A stretch of 64,000 nucleotides of DNA from Blastomussa wellsi. Its lineage: Eukaryota; Cnidaria; Anthozoa; Scleractinia; Plerogyridae. Position numbers and translations under genes: made by a program. The notes below the pieces were generated by a model. The model had not been told where the DNA came from, did no database searches, and saw only the letters and a program-made list of their open reading frames with translations. The DNA lies in assembly GCA_947652115.1 (NCBI GenBank), contig OX393570.1, positions 2,720,866 to 2,784,865 on the forward strand, in the 5' to 3' direction. How positions within the stretch are numbered: the stretch's first letter is position 1; the number at the start of each line of letters is the position of its first letter. Positions 9,952-22,427 of this stretch are shown here, one piece after another.

Positions 9952-12900
9952 TTATAACTCTTTCAGAAAGTCAATTATATCTCGAAATGCTTGATCAAAC
10001 CATTCTGGCACAAACTTAGAAAACGTAGGGTCATTAATAACCATCAGGAAGTCATGATAGGACCTGTAATTGTAGTGTGTCACTTGAACTCCCGCATCCT
10101 GTAAGCGTGCCTTATACAATACACCCTCATCTTTAAGAACATCAAATTCGCATGTAATCAACAAAGTTTTGGGTAGCCCCTCCAAGCTATCTGCCATCAA
10201 AGGTGACGCTCTGTAATCAGTAAGGGCATCCAGCACAACCTTTGGAATCCCATCAGGTGGCTTGTTTTGCGGATGGTGCTGTCCTTTATCCTCAATTCCG
10301 ACATAAGAAGCATACTTTGTGTTACGAAGATGCATAGAATGATTGTGTGCTAAAAATGAAGAAGCCATGTCTGGCATTCCTGTCATGTAGTAGGACCAAT
10401 AAGCTGCCATCATGTGCATCGTGAGAAGTGGAGAGCTCTGTTTTTGGTATGAAGGAAGTGAAAAGTCCAAGAACTGTAATGCTGGGTATATAAGAACCTG
10501 CAAGCAAAGACAAAACTGTGTGAGTTACTCACTGCCTTCTATGTAACACAATATTACTGGTTTAAAATAATTTCTGTAAATGTTTCACAATATTTAATTT
10601 GAGATTGCTACATTGTAGTTACAGTTGTAGTAGAGCTGGACTAAGGTGTGACCTACTCACCTGAGCAGCAAGTTGTTTCCCTTCATCTCGAAGCATAAGA
10701 GCAACAGCTGTTGCTAGGTTACCACCAGCACTGTCACCAGCAACAGCAAGGCGGTTAGTATCGATACCATACTTATCTCCAGTGGCCAGCAGGGTCGTAA
10801 CAACAGCATAGCAGTCACTGAATTGGGAAGGGAAGGTGTATTTGGGTGCCAATCTGTACCTGAAAATGTTAGCATAATGGACTGTAAGTTAAGTCTGTTT
10901 CAGTCATTGGGGCACGAGGAAACTGATGGTTTATCAGAATGCAGGTGTAAGTAACTTAACTCTAGCTTCTTTAACACAATGAAACTAGGAGCCTGGCTAC
11001 AATATGTCTAGAGATTGTATACTTGTTAGTCACACCCTGCTGTTCCAGCTCTATCCTCTTTTGTTCCAGGTCTATGCCATGAAGGTTTTCCAACAATATT
11101 CTGTCAACCACTTATACTACAGACCAGTGAGGCAACAAGACATTTTTGGAGCTACTTGAGCCTGGTCAATGGACCTCTTGATTTAGAGCTCAAAGCACAA
11201 GCTATCACAAGTTGGAGGAGGGGACTGGGGGGGGGGGGGGCAGAACCTCCCACATCCCGTACCTTTTAGTACTGGCTCCTGCCCCCTTCATTTGTGGATC
11301 CATTGCAAAATATTACACAATATTGCAAACATTTTTGCGATTATTCCCGGTTACCAACACCATGTGAATCCTGTTACACTCCTGCTCTCCTCCTGCCTCC
11401 TGCCTCCTGGGCTCCTGACTCTGCCCCCCCCCCCCCTGTCTCCCTCCACTCCCTTCCCTAACCATGTGGTACAAATATTTGACTGTAGTTGATGTGTAAA
11501 TTCACTTACTCAACAGATACCAACACAGCATTAATTTCTTTTGCCAGACGATACGTCGACGGGTGATACATATCTGAAGCAAAGAAGGAGGAGTTCTATC
11601 GGCAGCAATAAAATTATATCATTAATTTTTGGTAAAAGTAGGGATTATATTCCGTATTACTTTCTAGCAAATGCTGATCAACACCCACCCCAAGGAATGC
11701 CACTTGGAAATTCCAAGAGGGAAGCCACAGTTTCAAAAGCCAAATGTGAAGTTTTCAAGCAAAGCTCAACTGAAATCTGGGGTGAGAAAACCCAATGTGG
11801 AAGGGGTACAGATGAAACACTTTCCTTGACAGTGGTTGAAGTCATGATTATTTTGAACACAGGGTTCCAGGAAATAATTATGCATACCCTTCCTGTGGAG
11901 GATTATTGTAAATTCCAAGACGTAGAGTGGGGGGGGGGGAAGGGGGTGTGTCTTGAGGACCAAAAATTTTAAAAAGGAAGTATGAAACTAAACTGGAATT
12001 TTTAGAGGGGAGGAGTGGTCCAAACAACAACAAAAAACACTTAGGGGTGGGGTGAGGGTATCTAACCTACCAACACTTCCAATTGTCCAACCACCACCAT
12101 GAAGAAAAACCACACCAGCCAGTTTCTTGTCTGTATCATTCAAAAGAGTCTTTGGCTTGTAAATACGAACAGGAATGTTGGCTATCCTGTCATCCTGAAT
12201 TTCCAAGAATTTTTCTGCCTCGTCAACAGTGTTTGGTAACCACTTGTGTATCCACTTCTCATTGTCAATTGGCGACTCGCCCATCCCAATTAATGAAGAT
12301 ATATAAGCCTTGAAGTAAATAAGTATCAGAATATAAATAAGCAGTTAAAGGAATGAAACATGCCTGGTCTAATCTTTTATTATTTTTTCTTTCACTAAAA
12401 AAGGTGGTAGTATGTGTCCTTCCCCTAGAGTCAGCAAATGGGATGCAGTAGAAGAGAATACAGGAAAGGTGATTTCATAGTCCAATATACAGTGTGGATA
12501 GCCTGCTAGCCACTTACACAGAAAAACAAGAAATTCTGGTTGGAAAATTAAATGTGGGACAGTTTTGAGCCATTTTCCTTCTTCTGTAAAGCCAGGATCA
12601 TTTGGGAAATGTTTACACAGCAAATTTCCAACCGTAAATGCTAAGCAGTCCTGCTGGGACACACGATTTGATTCGCTGAAATCAAACAAAGGGAATCCAA
12701 TCACATCAGCTGTTTTAATCCTGCTAACGATAAAGGATTTTAAAACGGCTGATGTGATTGGACTCCCTTTGTTTGAATTCAGCGAATCAAATCGTGTGTC
12801 CCCAGAGCCACTTGTTTCTCGTGCACAGGCCCAGCCAGCTAAGAGGGACAAGCGGCTCTGGGGACGAGAATGGTATATTTCTCCACAGGAAATCAGGAAT

Positions 12901-13555
12901 CCCAATTTCGAGATTGTACCTAACTCCGATGTATTTATTTATTTTCGATATTTTGACATATTTCCGGGAATTTTTCTTACTATTATGCTGGCATAATGCT
13001 CGATGCTGATTCCTCACTATTATGCTCAAAATTATGCCGGCATAATGTATGTGGACAACCCTACATGCTGCGATCGTGTGATAAAGCTGAGGCGATAATA
13101 ACTTTGATCTTTCTCTCTATCAGAACGTTGTGAACAGCCAAATACAGCACACACGTTAACCTTGGCAAGAAAATTCCACTCGTTTAGCCTAGCAACGACC
13201 GTTTCATCGAAATGTTGACATATAGTCGCGCGCTTCTGTGCTCACAGGGTAGAATTACCGCTTGCCACGTAATTGAACCCTGACCTTCCACACCGAGGGC
13301 GGATGCATGCTCTAACCACTGAACTAACGGGACACTGCCGGTGAATACTTCACATCATTTGTAACCAGATGCAGCGCGCGCTCGGCACCAGCTTACCAGA
13401 AACGAAGTTAATTGAATGTAAACACCGCACATTCGCATACCCAGTTGCTGATCGGCTGGCAATTCCTCGGGAATGACTTGGTTGAAGTACAGACCAAAGA
13501 TAATGGCGATTAAGATTGCGAAAAATGCACTGAAAATTAAACAACAGTTTGCCAT
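9952..13555 (-). CDS. AADAC-like membrane esterase, copy C (5 exons, 401 aa)
   Basis: Exons, 5' to 3': 13397-13555, 12071-12308, 11510-11573, 10661-10859, 9952-10497. All phases close at 401 aa. Family and role are as for copy B: a microsomal serine hydrolase related to AADAC/NCEH1. Residues 4-24 form a hydrophobic N-terminal anchor. HGGGW (123-127) is the oxyanion hole, GDSAGG (195-200) holds nucleophile Ser197, and Asp339 (FDVLKDEG) and His368 (SYHDF) complete the predicted triad. Intron positions and phases match copy B exactly, showing a whole-gene tandem duplication. The residue after the catalytic His is Asp here, Ala in copy B and Gly in the orphan exon; Gly is the usual family residue as I recall it. 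Substrate cannot be told from sequence. Confidence 0.9.
12650..12873. mobile_element. Nested foldback elements in intron 1 of copy C
   Basis: Arms at about 12655-12712 and 12738-12802 are inverted repeats (acacgatttgattcgctga and complement). Directly to the right, 12800-12873 holds a second hairpin, ccccagagccacttgt..caagcggctctggggacgaga. The second hairpin is the same family as 57271-57350. Confidence 0.65.
13237..13337 (-). mobile_element. tRNA-like SINE head or tRNA pseudogene
   Basis: The minus strand reads tagttcagtggttagagc, a good A box and D arm. It then has a 5-bp stem (tccgc/gtgga) with a 7-base loop, and ggttcaattac as a B box. The T-stem and acceptor stem do not pair well, so an intact tRNA is unlikely. 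It lies in intron 1 of esterase copy C. Confidence 0.4.
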
Positions 13556-15025
13556 GTTTCCTCCAAGGTTTCCAGGGCCTGGTGAAGTGACGGGCGTTGC
13601 TTCCTGAGATGCGTTATATAAGCTGCAATGTATTATCTCGCTTATTGCTGTGGTCGCTTTCCTGTAAAATTAAACGATGTATCCAGCTGGTAGGAATAAT
13701 CAGGAAACCAAGTACGTGATCAAGGATTTTTTTTTGGCATGTTTTTGCTTCATGCATGTGAAATAAACACGCGAATAAACTCACAAAACGAAACATTTTT
13801 CTCATTTTTAAATCACGAATCCTTTCTTTATGCATATAAACCATGAACCATAATTTCTTAAAAAAAACAATTTAAACTGCAAGGCAGGCATTACGGCAAA
13901 GGGCACTATAGCACTGGCCCTGAAGAAGACTAGTTGCACTAGTCGAAATATTCTCCCATTAAAAGTGTCCTTTGCCGTAGATCCAGCCTTGCAGTTTTAA
14001 TTGCTTTTTCTACACGTTACAGTGACGTCTGGTACGAGCATGTCTGCAAAGGGATCCGTAGCAAGAACTACCGACTATTACTTTACGTTGTGTGGCTCAA
14101 TGCATTCAAAAGTTTCTTTCCATAATTTCTTTTAATATTTACTTTTAACTTTTAAGTTCTTGCGAAAAGATAAAAAGGTATTCGGGTCTTTGAACAACTC
14201 TGATATGTACGCTCTGTCTTTATTTCTTGGTGCTGACCGAAAGGACCAAAAGCATCACAGCCTTCGGGGACGAGAATGGCTCCGATTCAGGAACACACCA
14301 GTACAGCATTGTCAGCAGCATAAAACTCGCACCCCAATAAAAATGGTTAGACTTTATCTTCTCGACCGGAATGAACGTCGCGCCGATATCATGTAAACAT
14401 AAGAGAACAGGTTGGAGCTTATTTTCGGGGAGGGGGGATGCTTACCATATTTGGGAAAAAGAGATCAAGGAGCTGTTGTTTGGAATTTGATTTGCGTGTT
14501 ACGATTTTTACTATAACAACGAAACAAGAAACACCAGAAATAACATTGATTGCAACTGGACAAGAAAACAATTTTCTGTCTCTCTTGTATTTTTGTGTGC
14601 AAAAACAATCAATGTCTGTAATAAAGTGTCAAGAAAAATACCGTATTCGAGCCCGGCGTATATTAAATAAGGGTATTGCATTATTTTTGAAAGCGTCGCT
14701 TTTTACGGATTTCTCATTAACAAAAACCTTCACCAAACAAAGCTAAATTGCCACAAATTTGGCAGTTCGTCGGGCATGCGGGAGAAAAACAAATCAATTG
14801 AATTGCTAGAGAGTGTTAGTCTGTGAAACTAAATGATTACACCAATTTAAAACTCGACGTGACAGGTTCGGCGTTTTAACCGAGAAAATACGGTGCACCT
14901 GCTGAGCAAAATAATCAATGCGCTTTGCTGTGAAGTAAAACATTTTATCTTTTCTCAAGACAACCACTGAATGCCGTTCTAATAACAATAATTTCCTGAT
15001 TTGTCTTTTCCGCTTTTTTTCCTTG
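13556..15025. other. Intergenic between the esterase cluster and UPF3; foldback at 13867-14003
   Basis: Bases 13867-13905 and 13968-14003 are imperfect inverted repeats (actgcaaggc and gccttgcagt ends, with ggcaaagg and cctttgcc inside). The open frames at 14160-14396 and 14438-14746 have no recognisable domain. The promoter of esterase copy C should lie just above 13555. Confidence 0.5.
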
Positions 15026-15779
15026 TCATTCACAGGTCGTTCCCTTGATCTCACATGAGTCGCTCTCGCTTCTTCCAGCTTCGCTCTTATCCTCTCGTTC
15101 TTCGTTTGTGGGCTCAATGTCGTGCCCGCTGTCACTCGCTGGTTCGCGGTCACGCGTCTTCTCTCGCGGGCGCTCGCGTTCACGATCCCTGTCACGGTCA
15201 CTTCTTCTATCTCTGTCACGCTCTCTGTCACGTTCTCTCCGTTCGTCGCGATATCGATCTCGCGTATTCTTTCTCGCATCACGTTCCGATTCTCGATTTT
15301 TCTCCTTGCTCTTCCAGTCCTTGCTTCTATCTTTTTCTGCAAGAAATGAACGATAAATGTTGGAATTTTGAGTTCCTAATCAATTTCCCAGTCAGGGAGC
15401 AGGGTTGGCGCAGTTACATCTGCTGCCTGTGGGCATGTCCAATTTGTACCTATCAGAAAAAAACATAAATAAATAAAGAACTGAACTGAACTGAAAACTG
15501 GTGAGAGCGCTCGCCTTCCACCAATGTGGCCCGGGTTCGATTCCCGGCCCCGGAGTCATATGTGGGCTGAGTTTGTTGGTTCTCTACTCTGCTCCGAGAG
15601 GTTTTTCTCCGGGTCCTCCGGTTTTTCCCCTCTCCACAAAACCAACATTTACATTTGATTTGATTTGATTTATAATTAATATAATTTGATTTGATTTATT
15701 TGTGCTTTACAGAGTCCCCAATTAGTACGTCAGTGCTAGATACAGTTGACACTCAAATAAAGTTTACTATTATTATTAC

Positions 15780-15825
<46 letters not shown>

Positions 15826-18800
15826 AATCGTATCTCCTTTTTTTTCGAGAATTGCCCAAAGTCATCGAATCAAATCAAAGTACGTACCTGTAGTTTCGGT
15901 TGTTTTTGGCGTGTCTGATTTTGAGCTTCCCCGTCCAACTGATCTTGGCTGGTAAATAGCTCGGTCAGGGCGATCCTAAAATGACCCGCAGCAGGTGGTT
16001 AATTAATGTACATGTACTGGCCCTTACAAAGATAACGAACAGGGCCGAGTTGTTAAAAGGGCGATAACCGCTATGCATCGGATAAATCACTATCCAGTGG
16101 ATAAGTGTTGGAAAAACAAACTATGCTATTCATTGGACAGTGATTTATCCGATGGATAGCGCTATCCAGGCCCGTAGGAAGGTTTTTTTTTCGTCTCCTC
16201 TTTGGATCGCAATGAGGAGACGGACTGAACGAGCGCCACTGATGTGCAAGCCACTAGGGGGAGTCCGGTGGCATCCACCCCTTCCCGGGATATTTCGAAA
16301 ATTAGGTTTTCTTAGACTGTATTTCGTGCGTTTTGATGACAGTACGAGATGGAAACAGGCCGCCGAAAGCCAACTTAAAAACGTGGATATTACTCAAACT
16401 TTAAAATGTATTTTTTTGGACGCAGAAACTACTTTACGTATGTATTTTATAGTTTTAGAGGATAATGGCACTATTTAAAAAGAACAGAAAATATAGAAAT
16501 AAAGTTGAAAATCCGAATATATTTTTATCAATTCACTTTTTTTACATCGTTGGTCAACAAAAAGGCGTGACTCGGAAGCCTGTTTTTTTTTTTTTTATGG
16601 AGGGGGGGGGGGGGGGGCAGGGGGTGAGAAAACTATTGACTTTTGCCAAGCGTAATGTACTGCAACAATTAGAAGTCCATTTGCCTTGTTTCGTAGTCGC
16701 CGCTGTCTATTCGCGTCTTCTTCGCTTCGACTTTTCTCCTCCTTCGAAGTTCCTCTGGCTTCCTCTCCCGGAAGTATACTATCATCATCACCCGAGCACA
16801 CTTTCTCCCTCTTTTCCTTTTCCTTCACCGTGTCATTTACATGTTCCTTTTCGTGTTCTTTAGCGTGTTTTACGCCCTTGTCTGAATCAGCCGCTTTCGG
16901 CAAGGGTTCCCTGTCTTTCGGCTTGCTTTCGGTTTCTCGAGTTGGTCTTGAATCTCGTCGACTGTCGGATCTTCGGTCTCGTCGGCCACTCGAGTCACTC
17001 CCGCTATCTTTCCGGAAGCGATCATCTCGTCCTCGATCACTATCATCCCTTCGGTCTCTCCGATGAGCGTTTCGTCTGTCTTCCGGACGTCGGTCGTCAG
17101 AGCGTCGGCTGTCTGGGCGCCTTCCGAATCTTCCCGAATCAGGTCGACCCTAACGAAATAACGAGAATAAAGAATGAACGAATCGTGATAATTGTCATCA
17201 CACGAAAAACTAAAACTAGAAAAATTAAACTACCGCCGACCTTCTCTTCCTTTCCTTTCAAAGGCAATTTTGAATCCGATTTGTCCTTTGAAGGAGGAGC
17301 AACCTAAAATGCAACAGATGTAAACATATTAAAACATAAAACACAATCGTTTTGTTTGTCACCCATTTTTTGCACGTTCGTTACCTTTGTGTCCTTGTTG
17401 CCCTTCCTATCCAGCTCATCCTTTCTGCGACTGTCTTCTTTGGCTTTGGAATCTTTCCTTCTTGGAGATTAAAATTAAAAAAAAAACATCAGTTACAATT
17501 GCTTCGATTTGATGCTGTTTGGTCTAATTTTGATTGATTGACTAACTGACAGTAGACTGACTGACCGAATAACTGATTAACTGACTGACCGATTGACTGA
17601 CTGACCGACCGACCGACCAACCGATTAACTAACTGACCGACTGACTAACCAACTGACCGACCGATTAACTGACCAACCAACCGACCGACCGATTGACTGA
17701 CCAACCGACCGACCGACCAATTAACTGACTGATTGATTGACTAACCAACTGACCAACCGATTAACTGACCAACCGACCGACCGATTAACTGACCAACCGA
17801 CCGACCAACCGATTAACTGACCAACCGACCGACCGATTAACTGACCAACCGACCGACCGATTAACTGACCAACCGACCGACCGATTAACTGACCAACCGA
17901 CCGACCGATTAATTGAGCAACCGACCGACCGACCGATTAACTGACCAACCCACCGACCGATTGACTGACCAACCGACCGATTGACTGACCAACCAACCGA
18001 CCAACCGATTAACTGACCAACCGACCGACCGACCGATTAACTGACCAACCGACCGACCGATTGACTGACCAACTGACTGACCGATTAACTGACTAACCGA
18101 CCGATTAACTGACCAACCGACCAGCCGATTGACTGACTGACTGACCAAAAGACAGTCAGGTTGGTTGGTTGGATGGTTGATTGATCGATTTGAGTGTAGA
18201 TTTATGTTCTGTAATATCTGGGAAGTGCTGTGTAAAACTTACACAGCCATTAGGGAGGTAACACTATGATCTTACTCGTCTTTTGGTTTTTCCTCCCTGG
18301 GTGGTTGGCTTGCTGAACTTCTAGCACCTGAATCTTTGCTGGATGATAAACTTGAAGGTGAAGATTTCTTTGGCGACTAAGTAAAACAAAAAGAAGCAGA
18401 TTGACAAAGGCATTTGAAAGAGTTGGCGATCTAAATAATGCAATGGCTCTCTCACTATCTTTTCTCAGATCACATATTTGATGGTCGTCCAGTGTTTTTC
18501 AGAGACATACTCGAAAAATCTCCAATTTCCCAAAATTTTAACTACATCTTTACTTCATGTTTCGCCGAAAATTTCCTGTCTCCCAACTGCCGGTAAAATC
18601 TTCAGATTCCTGTAAGAAGTTTGCTTTTCTCCCAAACAGGCATCTCCAGTAACCAGTGTAATATAATAAAGCATGAGTAGAGCACAGTTTTGTAGTATTA
18701 ACGTTATTGCATTGTAAATATTGTTTTGGGTACTACATAAATAATATATTTTGTTCAAACCATTGATCTGTTTTAGCTTCACCCAGTAATGGCACTACCA

Positions 18801-21800
18801 AGTGCAGGACCAACTGTAGGGTAAAATGATCCAGTAGCGAGTGACAAACTGTAGAAAGGAGCTTGCTGAAACTCTCAACTCCCATTTGACGCATACTAAA
18901 TTTCTTATTAGCCCAGTAATAAAGCTGGAAGCTCAAATATGTCATAACTTCCACAAACTACAGGACTATACTGTAAGAATGATTATCTCTGCCTATATGG
19001 CAACTAATCAGATAGCTTACAGGCCCCGGTTGTTCAAAAGGTGGATAACGCTATCCACCAGATAAATCACTACCCAGCAGATAGTGTAGTTTGTTTTGCC
19101 AACACTTATCCACTGGATAGTGATTTATCCAGTGGATAGCATTACCCACCCTTTGAACATTTGGGTCCAGGAAGACAAAAGAAAGAACTGTACCTTTGTG
19201 TGTTCCTCTCTTTCTGGTCTTCTTTTCTTCTCTGGAGTATTACGCTGTGACAAAAAAAAGATACCAAGAAAATGATATAAATTAGTTAAGTAGAGTAAAA
19301 GTGAGTTATATTTTGTTCCATCAGCACTTACACCTGGAGATACAAATGTGGTTTAAGAAAGCTAGACGTATTTTCATGAGTACTTACAGAAGATGCAGGT
19401 CTGCCACGTGAACTCCTTTTCATTTTCAAGTACTCCAGTAATGGTGTACTCATCTTTGTTGAATCCGATGAAGCTGGGAACAACAGAAACTCGACAAAAT
19501 TAGTACACCCGACACTATAATGATCCAGACTACAGAAAGGACTAGTCTGTTCTTTAGCCTGTGTTGCTGGTGGGATTTTGTGACCGAGTGTTCATTATTG
19601 GCAGTGGAGTGCTTCTTTTTGGAAGCAAAACCATCAATTCAAGCAGTGAAGCTGCAAGGGGATTGGTGAGGGATCAAGCCCACAACTGAAGAACATGGTG
19701 GATAACATGACGGCTCGGATGATAAGTTGCTTGCACCCACTAACCATTTAGCATAGATTTTTAAGACATTATTTCTTTATTTTTAGTTTTATTAAATTGA
19801 GAAGATATATAAAACACTCGAGAGAGTGTTTCATCCCATTTCCAAGCACTTCATAGTTTGTCAAAAACACTCCGCTGGGCATCGTATTTTCCAACTCTCT
19901 TCTTGGTGCCTGGAAATGTGATGAAACACTGTCTCTCATGTTTGATGTAAAAATTGAATTACTAGAAAAGACATTTCCTGATTCCCTCCATGACACTCGG
20001 GCACATGGATCCATGGTAGTTGTATACATCATGCGCATGACATCTTTGAGACAGTTGAATTGCGAAGATGAATACAACTACCATTCCATGATTCCCTATA
20101 TATGCGTCTCATAGAGGGATTCGGCCATTTGTAGAAAATGTTTACAATAAAAGTGTTTACATTTTTTGGCTTCAATCTCCTCTAAATGAGCCTCAATACT
20201 TGGTGGAGCTTCTTCAGCTTGGTGGAGAGACTCAACAAATGTCAGGTAGTCAGGATCTAGCATTAATTTAAAATAAAAGATAGTTAATAATCACAATTAT
20301 AATGTCAAACACACTTTGAGTTGAACCCTTTTAAAGCATGGGAAACAAATAACAACTTTCACATTAAAGAAGCACTACATTCTATTAAAAATTAACACAC
20401 TGGTTCTTTAATTAAAACAATTTTAACTAAAACTAAATTTTAACAGATGATTGATGTTACTGACACAGAACCACAATGGATTTCAAGGATTCCCATGAAC
20501 AATCTTGCACTTAATTTATAGTTTTTCAAATTTACAATGGTTTAGTGATGATTTATGTAAACTAAATAACTTACACACCTTCAAGAATGGTTCCAATCTT
20601 AGGATCCTTTTTGGCTTTCTTTTTCGGCACCGCTTGATAAGGAGCATACTCCACCACAGCTGGGTATTCCACACCTGGCAGAAAAACAGTCATGTTGTTG
20701 TAATAATTAGCAATTATCCGTCAAGCTAAGTCTAGTGGGAGCTGGCACCTAACCTTGTCGGGAGGGGCGACAGGTGGATTTCAAAGAGCTTTTACAGTAA
20801 TGCAATATTATGAGCCAAAATCTGACTATAGTCCAGCATGATTGCTAACCAAAATTTAGGCAGCATTGCCTCCCACTGAATCATTAGAGTAGGATAAGCA
20901 AAAATCATGATCATCATGTGAAAAAATATCCACACCTTCTCGATGAAGGGCTATTTGGTTTGAGACCCACCCCTCCCCCTCAACCCCCTCACAATTTCCA
21001 GTCACCTTCCATGTGGTGGGTATGGATATTTTCTAGAGCTACACATTTTAAAAAGACCCTGACATTATCAAACCTACCTCTGTTGTCTGCAAAACAATAA
21101 CCATCAAACTTATCTCGGAATGCTATTATATCGTCTCTGTTCTTAAAGTTGATGTAGGCTCTTGAAAACGATATGGGACCAAAGCTGTAAAATGAAAATA
21201 AAAAGCACAATTGTCGTGAATTTACTTATTATAATTAAATCATAAACTAATATGATAATATGAACTGGTAATCTGTGTTAGTAGCCATTTCTGTTTAGTT
21301 CTTTCTAGCATACTGAACAGGTAAACTGAAGAAATTTGGAAAATAAGGAAATGAAAGGTCTGCAGACCTCATATCATTGCCAACAAAATAAAAGAAGTCA
21401 TGTTCAGGGAGGCCGCCAAGTTCTTCCTTCAGCAGTTCTTCAGTGAGTGATGGAGGAAGACGACGGATAACAACCTTAAAAGATATCGAAAAAAAAAACA
21501 TTAGTGATTAATGTAAACTTTTAACACAGGACTCATATCTCCAATCAAAGGCTGAAATTAAGAGATTTCAAATGGTTATTCAAAAATCTCACACAATTAT
21601 AGCCATATTTCTAGATCTTGCAATCTCAGTTTTTTTCTGCAAATACATTTTTCACGTACTTGATTTTGTTTTCGAAGGTTAAGAAAGCCTCAGACTCTCA
21701 GAAAGGTATCTATCTTTCTGTCTCACTAAATCTTGAATTTACTGTTCCCTGAGCCAATTTAAATTTAAGGTTGTAAAGTGGGTATTCAGTGAATTGTCAA

Positions 21801-22427
21801 TGCAAATTATTTAGCATAAAATTTTTACTCATCATAATATTAGTTCTTCTTCCCTCAGGGAACAAAGAAAATACAAATAAAAATAGTCACACTTTTCTGA
21901 TAAAGAACCTGAATGACAAAAATAAATGACAAAAATAAATTATAAGTATTTTTGAATCTGGAGCTTATTGCAATCTCACTTTAAGATACAAAGTTGAGGA
22001 GCAACATCACGGCATTTTGATTTTTTTTGGCAACCAACCTAATTCCCCTTAAAATGAAGGAAACCTAAAACTAACAGTTACTAAGGAACAAAAACACCAA
22101 AGCGTTGATAGTAAAGCAAAATTAAAAGGAACAAGGATTGTTAAGGATGGAGAAGATTGAGACGGATTACAAATGAGGATTTTGAAAAAATTAGGCTAAA
22201 TTTTTCAAGACTCAAACCGTGACATAGCTCCTTTACATGCAAATGACACGATTGCATTTCACATTATTTCTCTCTCCTAGAATCAAATTTTCAATTCAGC
22301 TCGTCAGCTGAATTGAAATTAGCACAATAAACGCAGAGCATTTCAAATAAAACACCTTTGTAGGAAATAGCAGTTTTTCTTTCTTGGTTTTGGAACTGGG
22401 TGGCTTCTCCGCTTCACTCTTCCCCAT
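15026..22427 (-). CDS. UPF3: UPF3, regulator of nonsense transcripts 3 (13 exons, 572 aa)
   Basis: Exons, 5' to 3': 22356-22427, 21368-21474, 21078-21184, 20579-20674, 20161-20256, 19388-19473, 19194-19244, 18276-18376, 17385-17460, 17241-17303, 16685-17149, 15888-15975, 15026-15336. Phases close at 572 aa. UPF3 links the exon-junction complex to UPF2/UPF1 in nonsense-mediated mRNA decay. The RNP-type UPF3 domain starts at residue 25 (VVIRRLPPSLTEELL) and includes RAYINFKNRDD, RDKFDGYCF and the VEYPAVVEYAPYQ segment. A TPLLEYL motif follows, then a long charged linker and the EJC-binding motif, RNK at the end of exon 11 and DRPDRAIYQPRS in exon 12. The tail is Arg/Asp/Glu-rich. Intron 11 needs a GC donor (AAG then gcaaat). 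The donors of exons 2 (gtctgc) and 10 (gtcggc) are weak but keep frame. It is divergent from RRAGA. Confidence 0.92.
15497..15680 (+). mobile_element. tRNA-derived SINE (family B)
   Basis: In UPF3 intron 12. It shows ggttcgattcccggcccc, a consensus B box with a T-stem, followed by a body containing gggtcctccggtttttcccc and accaacatt, and ends in repeated gatttgatttgattt. The same family is at 41083-41262. Confidence 0.6.
15759..15822. repeat. (ATT)n microsatellite
   Basis: About 60 bases of near-perfect att repeats in UPF3 intron 12. Confidence 0.9.
16048..16175. mobile_element. MITE-like foldback (family with 19022-19171)
   Basis: In UPF3 intron 11. The arms cggataaatcactatccagt and its complement flank a short centre (gtgttggaaaaacaaac). 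A second copy of the same family is at 19022-19171, which supports a mobile origin. Confidence 0.65.
17539..18150. repeat. Minisatellite, about 24-bp unit (gattaactgaccaaccgacc)
   Basis: About 610 bases in UPF3 intron 8. The core is gaccaaccgaccgaccgatt plus aact, itself made of degenerate 4-base gacc/gact/aacc words. The unit is most regular at 17760-18060. On the minus strand it gives an apparent open frame of Val-Ser-Gln-Ser and Gly-Arg-Ser repeats, not a gene. Confidence 0.9.
19022..19171. mobile_element. MITE-like foldback (family with 16048-16175)
   Basis: In UPF3 intron 7. The ends gttgttcaaaaggtgg and ccaccctttgaaca are inverted, as are the inner gataaatcac and gtgatttatc. Confidence 0.7.
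19808..19935. repeat. Dispersed repeat, second copy of 3012-3130
   Basis: In UPF3 intron 5. It matches the repeat near 3012-3130 over most of its length, with ctggaaatgtgatgaaacac near the right end and gtgtttcatcccatttcc as its inverted counterpart near the left end. Confidence 0.55.

Noticed and set aside
13237..13337. Functional tRNA gene on the minus strand
   Set aside because: A box, anticodon stem and B box are present, but the T and acceptor stems do not pair; listed as a SINE head or pseudogene.
14806..15342. 178-aa minus-strand frame through the same region
   Set aside because: Wrong frame of the same exon; the correct frame ends at 15026 and continues the UPF3 splice chain.
15045..15468. 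Plus-strand Ser/Arg-rich open frames over UPF3 exon 13
   Set aside because: Antisense shadows of the Arg/Asp/Glu-rich UPF3 tail; the minus-strand frame joins in phase with the EJC motif exon.
16595..16903. 102-aa minus-strand frame with a poly-Pro end
   Set aside because: Its first two-thirds is UPF3 exon 11; the rest is read-through into intron 11 past the GC donor and a poly-G tract.
17909..18148. Repetitive 79-aa minus-strand frame
   Set aside because: Product of the 24-bp minisatellite in a UPF3 intron.
21295..21501. 68-aa minus-strand frame taken as a separate small gene
   Set aside because: It is UPF3 exon 2 with intron read-through; splicing at 21368 restores the UPF3 domain.
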